Shown in pieces: positions 1 to 5,874 of a stretch of 5,874 bases of DNA. This DNA comes from JBEKEX01 sp050013615 (lineage in GTDB: Bacteria; Chloroflexota; Anaerolineae; Anaerolineales; Anaerolineaceae), in contig JBEKEX010000170.1 of assembly GCA_050013615.1 (NCBI GenBank), forward strand, positions 1 through 5,874, written 5' to 3'. The translations under genes were made by a program, and so were the position numbers. Numbering within the stretch: the stretch's first letter is position 1; every line of letters begins with the position of its first letter. The notes beneath the pieces are model-generated. The model made no database searches. It saw nothing but the letters and a program-made list of their open reading frames with translations, and was not told the origin of the DNA.

Positions 1-956
1 TGAAATATTTCTTCCTGGGCGCCTTTTCATCCGGCTTCGTGCTGTATGGCATCGCCCTGGTGTTCGGTGCGACTGCGGCCACCAGCATCCCTGCCATCTT
101 GGCGAGCCTGACTTCGACCACCTTCAATCCGACGTTGTTCCTTATCGGCGCGGCGCTGCTGTTGGTGGGACTGGGCTTCAAAGTGGCGCTGGTGCCGTTC
201 AATATGTGGGCGCCGGACGTGTATCAGGGTGCGCCGACTTCCGTCACGGGCTTCATGGCCGTCGGCGTCAAGATCGCCGGCTTTGCTGCCCTGGCGCGCG
301 TGTTCCTGATCGCGTTCCCCTCGATTTCCTCCACCCTCACACCCATCTTGTGGGTATTGGCCGCGCTGACCATGATCGGCGGTAACTTACTGGCGTTGGC
401 GCAGACCAACCTAAAGCGGCTGATGGCCTACGCCGGCATCGCCAGCGCTGGTTATCTGTTGATGGCCTTTGTGCCTTACGGCCAGGCTGCGCTCTCCAAT
501 GACATTACCTCAGCCCTGTTGTTCTATTTGGTGGCATACGCCGTTACCAGCTTTGGTGCTTGGGCGGTCATCATCTCACTGGAGCAAGTGGACGGCAAAG
601 GATTGAACCTGGAAGACTACGCTGGCTTGGGACACACGAATCGCTGGCTGGGTATAGTGTTGGCGTTGTGCCTGCTTTCGTACGCCGGTGTGCCGCTGAC
701 AGTCGGCTTTTGGGGAAAGTTCTATTTGTTCCGGGCTGCCATCCTGGGCGGTTACTGGCCGTTGGCAGTGATCGGCTTGTTGGCTTCGGTGGTGTCGGCA
801 TTCTACTATCTGCGCGTTATCGTTAAAATGTACATGCAGCCCGGCCAACCGAAAGTGCGCCGTGACATGTGGCTGACCCTGGCGACCTTTGCTTCAGCAG
901 TGGCCGTTGTGGGGTTGGGTATTTTGCCCGGGCTGCTGTCGGCCATCCTGCCGTAA
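1..956 (+). CDS. nuoN: NADH-quinone oxidoreductase subunit N, C-terminal part (5' end outside window)
   Basis: This is a membrane subunit of respiratory complex I, one of the three antiporter-like proton-translocating subunits. The open frame (codons from position 3) is already coding at the left edge, with a NuoN-like KYFFLGAFSSGFVLYG stretch, so the start is missing. About 317 residues are visible, against roughly 450-500 for the family. The protein is strongly hydrophobic, with about nine or ten predicted membrane helices. Family landmarks are GFKVALVPFNMWAPDVYQGAP with its intramembrane lysine (codon 180-182), the NLKRLMAY lysine (414-416) and GFWGKF with its lysine (717-719). By family knowledge these three match the proton-channel lysines of E. 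coli NuoN (K217, K247, K395). After NLKRLMAY it reads AGIASAGY where many homologues have SSIAHAGY, so the usual histidine is serine (444-446). The gene ends at TAA 954-956 and is followed by a terminator, consistent with nuoN as the last gene of a nuo operon. Identification is secure; the symbol depends on the absent upstream nuo genes only for context. Confidence 0.96.
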   Translation, partial: KYFFLGAFSSGFVLYGIALVFGATAATSIPAILASLTSTTFNPTLFLIGAALLLVGLGFKVALVPFNMWAPDVYQGAPTSVTGFMAVGVKIAGFAALARVFLIAFPSISSTLTPILWVLAALTMIGGNLLALAQTNLKRLMAYAGIASAGYLLMAFVPYGQAALSNDITSALLFYLVAYAVTSFGAWAVIISLEQVDGKGLNLEDYAGLGHTNRWLGIVLALCLLSYAGVPLTVGFWGKFYLFRAAILGGYWPLAVIGLLASVVSAFYYLRVIVKMYMQPGQPKVRRDMWLTLATFASAVAVVGLGILPGLLSAILP

Positions 957-984
957 GTAGCGAGCTTTCGCCCAATAGAAAATC

Positions 985-1033
985 ACCGGCTGGCCTGTGC
1001 TTATTGGAATTCAGGTTGCCGGTCTTTTATTTA
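985..1033 (+). terminator. Rho-independent terminator after nuoN
   Basis: ACCGGC (985-990) pairs with GCCGGT (1018-1023) and CCTG (994-997) pairs with CAGG (1012-1015). A small internal loop separates the two helices (TGG opposite TT), and the apical loop is 14 nt. The stem is followed at once by a T-rich tail, CTTTTATTTA (1024-1033). It lies 28 bp after the nuoN stop codon, the expected place to end the nuo transcript. The long loop and internal bulge make it moderate rather than strong. Confidence 0.72.
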
Positions 1034-1055
1034 AAATACCGGAAACGCTTATAAT
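1026..1055 (+). promoter_or_regulatory. Sigma-70-type promoter for the beta-propeller operon
   Basis: A perfect -10 hexamer TATAAT lies at 1050-1055. The best-spaced -35 candidate is TTTATT (1026-1031, 18 bp spacer), which is weak, matching TTGACA at three positions; no TG extension precedes the -10 box. Transcription would begin near 1062 and give a leader of about 37 nt before the ATG at 1100. The promoter sits in the only sizeable gap upstream of the operon, and its -35 region overlaps the T-tail of the nuoN terminator. No operator-like palindrome is evident. Confidence 0.6.
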
Positions 1056-1087
1056 TGGGGTATGCAAGCTCGTACCCGGATGATCCT

Positions 1088-1094
1088 GGGGAGG
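1088..1094 (+). promoter_or_regulatory. Ribosome binding site that fixes the start at 1100
   Basis: GGGGAGG lies 5 nt upstream of ATG 1100-1102. The reading frame stays open back to a TTG at 1055, but that codon overlaps the last base of the TATAAT -10 box and would precede the likely transcription start. The ATG with this strong Shine-Dalgarno sequence, followed directly by the zinc-ribbon residues MKCPYC, is therefore the true start. Confidence 0.82.
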
Positions 1095-1099
1095 ACAAG

Positions 1100-2866
1100 A
1101 TGAAGTGCCCGTATTGTGGAGCCGGAAACGCCGATAACCGCAAAACCTGCTATTTTTGCGGCGCCGACTTGCCCAAGATGGCCATGCCACTGGCGACGCC
1201 AGCCAAACCGGCCAGAAAAGATGAGGTCAAACCCAAACAACCTGCCAAACCGCGCCGGAAGATATCCTGGTTATGGTTAGTGGTCAGCGGCTTGCTTGTA
1301 GTGCTGGCAGTTCTGGCAGGAACAATCTTTATTCCGCAATTTATGGAATCTTCTACCTCAAAAAACAGCGACCTGGTCATCGTCGTCAACACAGCAACGA
1401 CTACGCCTACCCCGGCGCCTTCCGCCACACCCTTACCCACGAATACTCCTGTTGTCTTGCCGACACTTTTCCCAACCAGCGCTGCCACGCTCCAGGCCGG
1501 GGCTCCCACGGCCAATGCGACCCAACCTACAACCGCGGCAACGATTGTCGCGACACCTACACCGGCACCCCAGGCTAATTTCACTCTGCTCTATGCGGAA
1601 AAATCCAGCACCACTTCCAGTGCATTGGATGCTATCTTGCGCATGGATTACCAGGGCCAAAACTCCAAGGAATTGCTCCGCCAGACCGGATTATATCTCA
1701 CCGATCAATCCAGCATCATCAACCAACCCTTTCTCTCGCCGGACGGCACGTTGCTGGCTGTCCACGTCGACCAGGGTGGTGATGAAACGGGTTCCGAATT
1801 GATGCTGTTGCCCATGGATGGCAGCCCCGCCGTGCGTTTGAGCAGTCGCAGTTTCAACGTGGGAGCGGCAGCCTACGAGGGGTTCTCGCCGGATAGCAAC
1901 TTCTTTGTCTTTACCGAGCTTGATAGCTCGGGTAAGAAGTTGACCACCCAGGTGATGACCCGCCAGGGTGACCTGGTGAATTCCTTCCGCGATTCGGAGT
2001 TCGTGGCCTTCCTGCCGAATTCTCAAAAGATCGTCATGGTCAACCGCAGCGACACGAGCCAAAAGGCTCAAGGTGTCAGCATTGGTGACATCACCAATGG
2101 CAGCACAACGCAGCTCTTCACCACCACCAATGATGGCTACGCTATGGTCTCCAAAGCTTCGGGGAACATTTATTTCGTCGACACAGATGCCAGCCGTTTG
2201 TTGCAAATTCCCCCCGATGGAAGCCGTGCCGTAACGATCACAGACCTTGCAAAGGGCTCTGCCAATCCCTCTCATGCTTATCTTTCGCCGGATGGCAAAT
2301 TTATCATCCTGCTCGAGGCGCAGGGGACCGGTCTCTATAAATTCACTCTCATGGATCCTGACACCCGGAAGACGGTATCGATCAGCACGAGCTACAACCA
2401 ATATGCCAATTCAGGGACGGTTTTCCCGGTCTTCTTCAGCCAACCTGCTGCCATGTTCTCGCCGGATGATGGGTACGTAGCCTATGTCGCCATCGCCGCG
2501 AATGGTTCTGCCGGTTTGATGCTCTCGAAGACCGATATCTCCGGCAATGAGATGGTGACCAAGCAAGACCGGCCCATCGATTTCGAATTCACGCCGGATG
2601 GGAATTCGTTGATTGTACTGACCGTCAGCCGTACGACCAGTTCGCCGGTGGGTACGCTTCAACTTTACAGCATCCAGCAGAAAGCTTCCGTGGAACTTTC
2701 GACCAACGTCACATCGTTCTTCTTGAGCCCTGATGGCAGCCAGCTCTATTATTTCTATTTGGATCAGTCCAAGAATATCACCCATCTCATGCGCGTGGCG
2801 GTAAGTGGCGGGACAGCTCAAGATTTATCGGCTACAATAACCGGCACGGCCTGGTTTATAAAGTAA
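1100..2866 (+). CDS. Zinc-ribbon, single-TM protein with extracytoplasmic WD40/TolB-like beta-propeller
   Basis: This 588-residue protein has no recognised specific function. Domains in order: a zinc ribbon at residues 1-24 with two CxxC knuckles (C3/C6 and C17/C20); a Lys/Pro-rich linker (about 30-54) ending PRRK; one membrane helix (about 55-78); a Thr/Pro/Ala-rich stalk (about 98-160) with TPTPAP repeats; then a propeller (about 160-588). The propeller shows repeated PD40-like blades with motifs near residues 213 (SPDG), 263 (SPDS), 305 (LPNS), 396 (SPDG), 454 (SPDD), 498 (TPDG) and 543 (SPDG), suggesting seven or eight blades. The positive residues before the helix imply that the zinc ribbon is cytoplasmic and the propeller outside. 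The start is set by the Shine-Dalgarno sequence at 1088-1094. It is the first gene of a probable operon; the next gene, 37 bp downstream, encodes a propeller paralog. A role in ligand or protein binding or sensing at the envelope is inference only. The propeller resembles TolB folds, but nothing visible supports a Tol-Pal system. Confidence 0.9.
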   Translation: MKCPYCGAGNADNRKTCYFCGADLPKMAMPLATPAKPARKDEVKPKQPAKPRRKISWLWLVVSGLLVVLAVLAGTIFIPQFMESSTSKNSDLVIVVNTATTTPTPAPSATPLPTNTPVVLPTLFPTSAATLQAGAPTANATQPTTAATIVATPTPAPQANFTLLYAEKSSTTSSALDAILRMDYQGQNSKELLRQTGLYLTDQSSIINQPFLSPDGTLLAVHVDQGGDETGSELMLLPMDGSPAVRLSSRSFNVGAAAYEGFSPDSNFFVFTELDSSGKKLTTQVMTRQGDLVNSFRDSEFVAFLPNSQKIVMVNRSDTSQKAQGVSIGDITNGSTTQLFTTTNDGYAMVSKASGNIYFVDTDASRLLQIPPDGSRAVTITDLAKGSANPSHAYLSPDGKFIILLEAQGTGLYKFTLMDPDTRKTVSISTSYNQYANSGTVFPVFFSQPAAMFSPDDGYVAYVAIAANGSAGLMLSKTDISGNEMVTKQDRPIDFEFTPDGNSLIVLTVSRTTSSPVGTLQLYSIQQKASVELSTNVTSFFLSPDGSQLYYFYLDQSKNITHLMRVAVSGGTAQDLSATITGTAWFIK

Positions 2867-2903
2867 CAACAGCTCGTAAATACTTTATCTTATTGGAGAA
2901 ACC

Positions 2904-4274
2904 ATGAATGATCAATCCCAGTTCCAGAACGGCAAAAAAGCTTATCGTTGTGTACAAACATTTCTGGTGGGGTTGATTCTCTTATCCACCCTGCTGTTAG
3001 CCGCTTGTGGCAGCAGTGCTCAACAGGTACATCCCTTGATCTATGGGGTTTGGAGCGCTTACGGCCAACCCATGACGTCACTGATCAGCCTCAGCCAGGA
3101 CGGCAAGAGCAAGATCGTGATCGGTTCGAGCAGCACCGGTTTGACGCTACTCGACTTTACCACCAAACACAATTATTCTTCCCCGTTCTCTGCCGACGGG
3201 AACTATGCGGCAGCATACGATCAAGATAGCAAAGGAGAATGGGATCTCAATATCTTGCAGACCTTTGCCGGGGCTTCAGTTCCCATCTATCAACGCGCAG
3301 TCGGGAATAGTACACAGCCTTCCCGCTATATCGAGGGCTTTTCGCCGTCCAGCCGATATTTTGCCTATTCCATCGTCAACTCCAATACCGGTATGATGAC
3401 GGTGGAGGTGTATGACTTGCAAAAGAAAACTCTGCTCAACCCGATGCCCAGCTCTTACTTCGTCGATTTCCTGCCCAAAAATGACCAGATGATCATCCTG
3501 TCGCTGGGGCCGAGCGGCAAAATGTCGGGCGTGCAGAGTGTGAGTCTCCCCGACGAAACGCAGACGTCGATCTTCCAACCAGGGCAGGATGAACAAATCG
3601 GCGCCCTGATCGCCTCACCGGATGGCAAGTACCTGTACTATTCCGAGACCAACTCTGGGTCTATCTATCGCCGGTCTGTGGCGGGTGGAGACCGCCAACT
3701 TGTCTACCAGTTTACTGGCGGCGATCAACATTACGTCAATTTCGACCAGTACGGCAACTATCTAATGCTGATCACTTCGACCAGCAACGTCTTGAGCCTC
3801 ATATTGGTCGACAACGATTTGAAACAGGTACTGTCGTTGCCGGGCATCGCCTCCACCACGATAGCCTTCTCACCGGACGGGAAATATATGGCATTCCAGG
3901 CGGCCAATAACGATAAGATGGTGCTTTGGCTGGCAGACCTGCAAAGCAAAAAGTATTTTCGGGTCTCTGATACCGGCAAATCGTACCAGGCCGAGTTCAC
4001 GGCCGATAGCCAATATTTGGCCTATCAAGAAGTTACCGATAGCACGAACAACGTTGGGAATTTGCAGTTGTTCAATCTCAACACGGACGGCAATGAGCAA
4101 ATTGCCACAGATGTTACTTCATATGTGATCGAGTCGGATTCTCTGGTGTACACGCAGGCCAATACGAGTGGTTCTTTGACCACCACGTCGCTTTACTCCT
4201 CACCGATCAAGAAGCTGAACAGTGCCCAATTGTTGTTGGGCCCTGAAAACGGCATTTTGAGATTTATTCAATAG
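2904..4274 (+). CDS. Lipoprotein with WD40/TolB-like beta-propeller, paralog of the preceding gene
   Basis: This 456-residue predicted lipoprotein has no assigned function. Its N-terminus has a basic region (K11, K12, R15), a hydrophobic stretch (about 18-32) and the lipobox LAAC, with the lipidated cysteine at C35. Small residues follow (GSS), and the mature protein would be held on the outer face of the membrane. The rest is a propeller with blade motifs near residues 96 (SADG), 147 (SPSS), 190 (LPKN), 238 (SPDG), 323 (SPDG) and 366 (TADS). Similarity to the upstream protein is visible by eye: EGFSPSSRYFAY against EGFSPDSNFFVF, VDFLPKNDQMIIL against VAFLPNSQKIVMV, DVTS against NVTS, and endings FIQ and FIK. 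The ATG at 2904 has GGAG 5 nt upstream (2895-2898). The 37 bp gap after the first gene contains no terminator, so the pair is probably one operon, closed by the strong terminator at 4295-4330. It could be a binding, sensing or scaffold protein. Confidence 0.9.
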   Translation: MNDQSQFQNGKKAYRCVQTFLVGLILLSTLLLAACGSSAQQVHPLIYGVWSAYGQPMTSLISLSQDGKSKIVIGSSSTGLTLLDFTTKHNYSSPFSADGNYAAAYDQDSKGEWDLNILQTFAGASVPIYQRAVGNSTQPSRYIEGFSPSSRYFAYSIVNSNTGMMTVEVYDLQKKTLLNPMPSSYFVDFLPKNDQMIILSLGPSGKMSGVQSVSLPDETQTSIFQPGQDEQIGALIASPDGKYLYYSETNSGSIYRRSVAGGDRQLVYQFTGGDQHYVNFDQYGNYLMLITSTSNVLSLILVDNDLKQVLSLPGIASTTIAFSPDGKYMAFQAANNDKMVLWLADLQSKKYFRVSDTGKSYQAEFTADSQYLAYQEVTDSTNNVGNLQLFNLNTDGNEQIATDVTSYVIESDSLVYTQANTSGSLTTTSLYSSPIKKLNSAQLLLGPENGILRFIQ

Positions 4275-4294
4275 GGAAATTTCGCCGACGATGA

Positions 4295-4330
4295 AACAGG
4301 CCGGGTTGAACACCCGGCTTGTTATTTTTT
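4295..4330 (+). terminator. Strong rho-independent terminator ending the beta-propeller operon
   Basis: AACAGGCCGGGT (4295-4306) pairs with ACCCGGCTTGTT (4312-4323) over 12 bp with one G-U wobble, closing a 5-nt loop. It is followed by ATTTTTT (4324-4330). It starts 20 bp after the lipoprotein stop codon. Read from the minus strand the hairpin is preserved but is followed by TTCATCG rather than a T-run, so it should be a much poorer terminator for the converging HAD gene. The right arm contains the HAD stop codon, and the T-run encodes its last two lysines. Confidence 0.9.
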
Positions 4331-5089
4331 CCAGCTTGCAAGCAAAGGCGGCAGTTCTTCGAGCTGTTCGATGGTAGCGTCAGGCCGTACAGGGCCAGCG
4401 AGTTCATCTACTGTCATGCCGGCTTTGTTTGCCACCCTGCGGGTGATCCAAACCGCCGGAAGTCCCGCATTGTGTGCACCGAGCACATCCCAGTCCAGCC
4501 GGTCACCGACCATCACGGCAGATGTGGGAGGGACGCGCAAGGCGTTCAATGCAACTTCGAAGATACGCACCGCCGGTTTGCGGATGCCCACCTCGGCAGA
4601 AACCACAACGGTATCGAAATAAGCATTCAACTTGTTCATTTCAAGCAGGTGATGGACGTTGGGGCCGTAGTTGGCATTGGAGACCAACCCAAGGCGATAC
4701 CCCTGCCGTGCCAGTGCCGCCAGGGTGGGGATGGTATCCGCCTCCAACTTCCAGTGCGCCTCTGAGACGGCAAAAGAGCAGTTTAATGCAGAGCGGATTG
4801 CTTCCTCAGAAACAGTCGCGTGGCCAAATTCAGTTATGGCAGTGCGCAGCAAATTCTCAGCCGGAATTTCGGTCGTCTGCAAATCGCGGGCAGAAAAATA
4901 GGCATCCATCCATTCTTTATAATAAGGGGCAAAAGCATCAATATCGAAATTGTAGCCCATATCCGCCAAACAGCCGGATAGGACGCGGTTTTGCTCCGCG
5001 ATGACCTGCTCCCAATCGCCCTCGAAATAGAGCAGCGTATTCCCCAGGTCGAAGAGGACGACGTCAAACTGCTTTATCCTGGAAGCCAT
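4322..5089 (-). CDS. HAD-superfamily hydrolase (probable phosphatase, C1-type helical cap)
   Basis: This 255-residue soluble protein carries the four HAD motifs. Motif I is FDLGNT (nucleophile D14), motif II is VSNA (S137), motif III is the lysine of GIRKP (K171), and motif IV is GDRLDWD (D196 and D201). Residues about 20-115 form a helical insert between motifs I and II, the position of a C1 cap, and the length suits small-molecule phosphatases or haloacid dehalogenase relatives. The second aspartate of the usual DxDxT is glycine (G16). This DxG variant also occurs in active family members such as YihX, so it does not by itself mean inactivity. The ATG at 5087-5089 has AGAAGGA (complement of 5096-5102) 6 nt upstream. 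The gene lies 59 bp downstream of the dehydrogenase gene on the same strand and is probably co-transcribed with it. Phosphoglycolate or other phosphate-ester hydrolysis is possible; the substrate cannot be read from the sequence. Confidence 0.9.
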   Translation of the reverse strand: MASRIKQFDVVLFDLGNTLLYFEGDWEQVIAEQNRVLSGCLADMGYNFDIDAFAPYYKEWMDAYFSARDLQTTEIPAENLLRTAITEFGHATVSEEAIRSALNCSFAVSEAHWKLEADTIPTLAALARQGYRLGLVSNANYGPNVHHLLEMNKLNAYFDTVVVSAEVGIRKPAVRIFEVALNALRVPPTSAVMVGDRLDWDVLGAHNAGLPAVWITRRVANKAGMTVDELAGPVRPDATIEQLEELPPLLASWKK

Positions 5090-5148
5090 AACCGATCCTT
5101 CTTATTGCCAACAACGATCTCTGCCCTACAAAAAATAGACGATCAATA

Positions 5149-5874
5149 TTAATAACCCCGTTCCGGGTCAAAACGGTTCAAAAGCACGGTATTTTCCAAA
5201 TAACGTTGCAGGTTCTCGATGAAGAACGTTGCCGATTGTTCCATATAGCGTGAACTGATACCGGCGACGTGTGGCGAAATAATAACGTTGGACAACCGCC
5301 AGAAGGGGCTGTTTTCAGGGAGTGGCTCTTCGGAGAACACGTCCAATGCTGCACCTGCCAGCCGCTTCTCTTGCAGGGCTTCTAACAATGCCTGCTCGTC
5401 CACCACGCCGGCGCGCCCCAAGTTGATCAGGAAAGCCGAGGATTTCATGACTTTTAATTCATGGGCTCCCAGCAAGCCCTGGGTTTGAGACGTAAGAGGC
5501 ACTGCCACCACGACAAAGTCACAATCTTTGAGCATCGAACCGAGCGCTTTATAAGGATATAAGCGGGTGAAATAATCCCCCTGCGGGTCACCCAAGCCAG
5601 CCGGAGCATAGTTATTATCTTCGGGATGAAGCACATCGCGCTTGGCTGCCAACACTTTGACGTCGAAGGCGTGCAACAGCCTGGCGACTTCACGGTTGAT
5701 GCTGCCGTAACCTACCAGGCCCACCGTGCTGCCGCGCAATTCGGAGGGCTTGAATCGCTCCCAGCGGTCACGCGGCCAATTTGCCTTCGCGTTCAGAGAA
5801 AGGATCTCCGGCAAACAGTGGCCCAGTCCCAGCAACATCATAATCACGTATTCACCCACTTGCGGAGCCGCCAC
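5149..5874 (-). CDS. D-isomer-specific 2-hydroxyacid dehydrogenase, N-terminus outside window
   Basis: This enzyme class reduces 2-ketoacids to D-2-hydroxyacids, or the reverse, with NAD(P)(H). Visible are 242 codons including the stop; the frame is open to the window edge. The GTG at 5872-5874 encodes an internal valine of VAAPQVGEYV, so roughly the first 80-100 residues are missing. Counting from that codon, the Rossmann motif is VGYGSIN (54-60), and the catalytic triad is R154 (NLGRAGVVDE), E183 (DVFSEEPLP) and H202 (SPHVAG). The third glycine of GxGxxG is Asn60. The position that usually holds the NAD-selecting aspartate at the end of strand 2 is Lys78, followed by Arg79, which suggests NADP(H) use. 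A loop at about 80-110 (DNNYAPAGLGDPQGDYF) is longer than usual. The family includes phosphoglycerate dehydrogenase and glyoxylate/hydroxypyruvate reductase; which one this is remains open, and there is no C-terminal ACT domain after the catalytic domain. It is upstream of the HAD gene on the same strand. Confidence 0.93.
   Translation of the reverse strand: MAAPQVGEYVIMMLLGLGHCLPEILSLNAKANWPRDRWERFKPSELRGSTVGLVGYGSINREVARLLHAFDVKVLAAKRDVLHPEDNNYAPAGLGDPQGDYFTRLYPYKALGSMLKDCDFVVVAVPLTSQTQGLLGAHELKVMKSSAFLINLGRAGVVDEQALLEALQEKRLAGAALDVFSEEPLPENSPFWRLSNVIISPHVAGISSRYMEQSATFFIENLQRYLENTVLLNRFDPERGY

Noticed and set aside
972..1007. CCAATA (972-977) can pair with TATTGG (1002-1007), suggesting an antiterminator or riboswitch-like alternative fold.
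   Set aside because: Only six weak pairs form, they lie after a stop codon with no leader gene downstream in the same transcript, and no known riboswitch core is present.
1055..1099. Extension of the zinc-ribbon protein to a TTG start at 1055, adding 15 residues.
   Set aside because: The TTG overlaps the -10 box and lies upstream of the probable transcription start; the ATG at 1100 has a strong Shine-Dalgarno sequence, and the zinc ribbon begins there.
1150..1584. Minus-strand frame of 144 codons rich in Gly, Val and Ala opposite the Thr/Pro-rich stalk.
   Set aside because: The Gly/Val-rich composition is simply the reverse reading of Thr/Pro/Ala codons; there is no independent support.
1691..2401. 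Minus-strand open frame of 236 codons opposite the first propeller gene.
   Set aside because: It is antisense to a well-supported coding frame, has no recognisable motif and no promoter or ribosome site that I could see; it is a shadow of the real gene.
2867..2903. Possible internal promoter or small gene between the two propeller genes.
   Set aside because: The 37 bp gap holds only the ribosome binding site of the lipoprotein gene and AT-rich sequence without a convincing promoter.
1734..3881. Recurring DNA word close to TTCTCGCCGGATGGC (for example at 1734, 1883, 2282, 2456, 3867), considered as a dispersed DNA repeat.
   Set aside because: All copies are in frame and encode the blade motif [FL]SPDG; they reflect protein repeats with similar codon choice, not a DNA element.
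4319..5004. Plus-strand open frames of 148 and 176 codons opposite the HAD gene.
   Set aside because: The HAD frame has all four catalytic motifs in order; the opposing frames are low-complexity shadows, and the first begins inside the terminator hairpin.
5090..5148. Possible separate minus-strand promoter in the 59 bp gap before the HAD gene.
   Set aside because: The gap is AT-rich and contains TTGATC and TATTTT-like words, but no -35/-10 pair at acceptable spacing was found.

Overview
The window reads as an ordinary chromosomal segment of a bacterium, most likely a member of the Chloroflexota (Anaerolineae-like). That placement is an inference. It rests on a NuoN-type complex I subunit, a zinc-ribbon/transmembrane/Thr-Pro-rich-linker protein of a style common in that phylum, and a lipoprotein beta-propeller beside it. 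No ribosomal RNA or other phylogenetic marker is present to confirm it. I see no mobile element, CRISPR array, tRNA or rRNA gene.

Layout. Positions 1-956 (+) hold the C-terminal two thirds of nuoN, the membrane proton-pumping subunit N of NADH:quinone oxidoreductase, whose start lies left of the window. A rho-independent terminator (about 985-1033) closes that transcription unit. Its T-rich tail runs directly into a promoter with a perfect TATAAT -10 box (1050-1055). This promoter probably drives a two-gene operon. The first gene (1100-2866, +) encodes a 588-residue protein with a cytoplasmic zinc ribbon, one membrane helix, a Thr/Pro/Ala-rich stalk and an extracytoplasmic WD40/TolB-like (PD40) beta-propeller. 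The second (2904-4274, +) encodes a 456-residue lipoprotein that is essentially the same kind of propeller on a lipid anchor. The two propellers look like diverged paralogs. A strong terminator (4295-4330) ends the operon.

From the right, on the minus strand, come a D-2-hydroxyacid dehydrogenase (5149-5874, N-terminus cut off by the window edge) and, 59 bp downstream of it, a HAD-superfamily hydrolase (4322-5089). These two are probably co-transcribed and converge on the propeller operon. The stop codon and last lysine codons of the HAD gene lie inside the terminator of the opposing operon.

Functional picture. nuoN belongs to respiration and is unrelated to the rest. The propeller pair has no recognised function. 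Its architecture suggests an envelope-associated binding, sensing or scaffolding module, with one partner able to connect to the cytoplasm through the zinc ribbon. The dehydrogenase/phosphatase-like pair could act in 2-hydroxyacid metabolism (serine, glyoxylate or hydroxypyruvate type chemistry), but the substrate cannot be read from the sequence. The most interesting part of the window is the tandem propeller pair.
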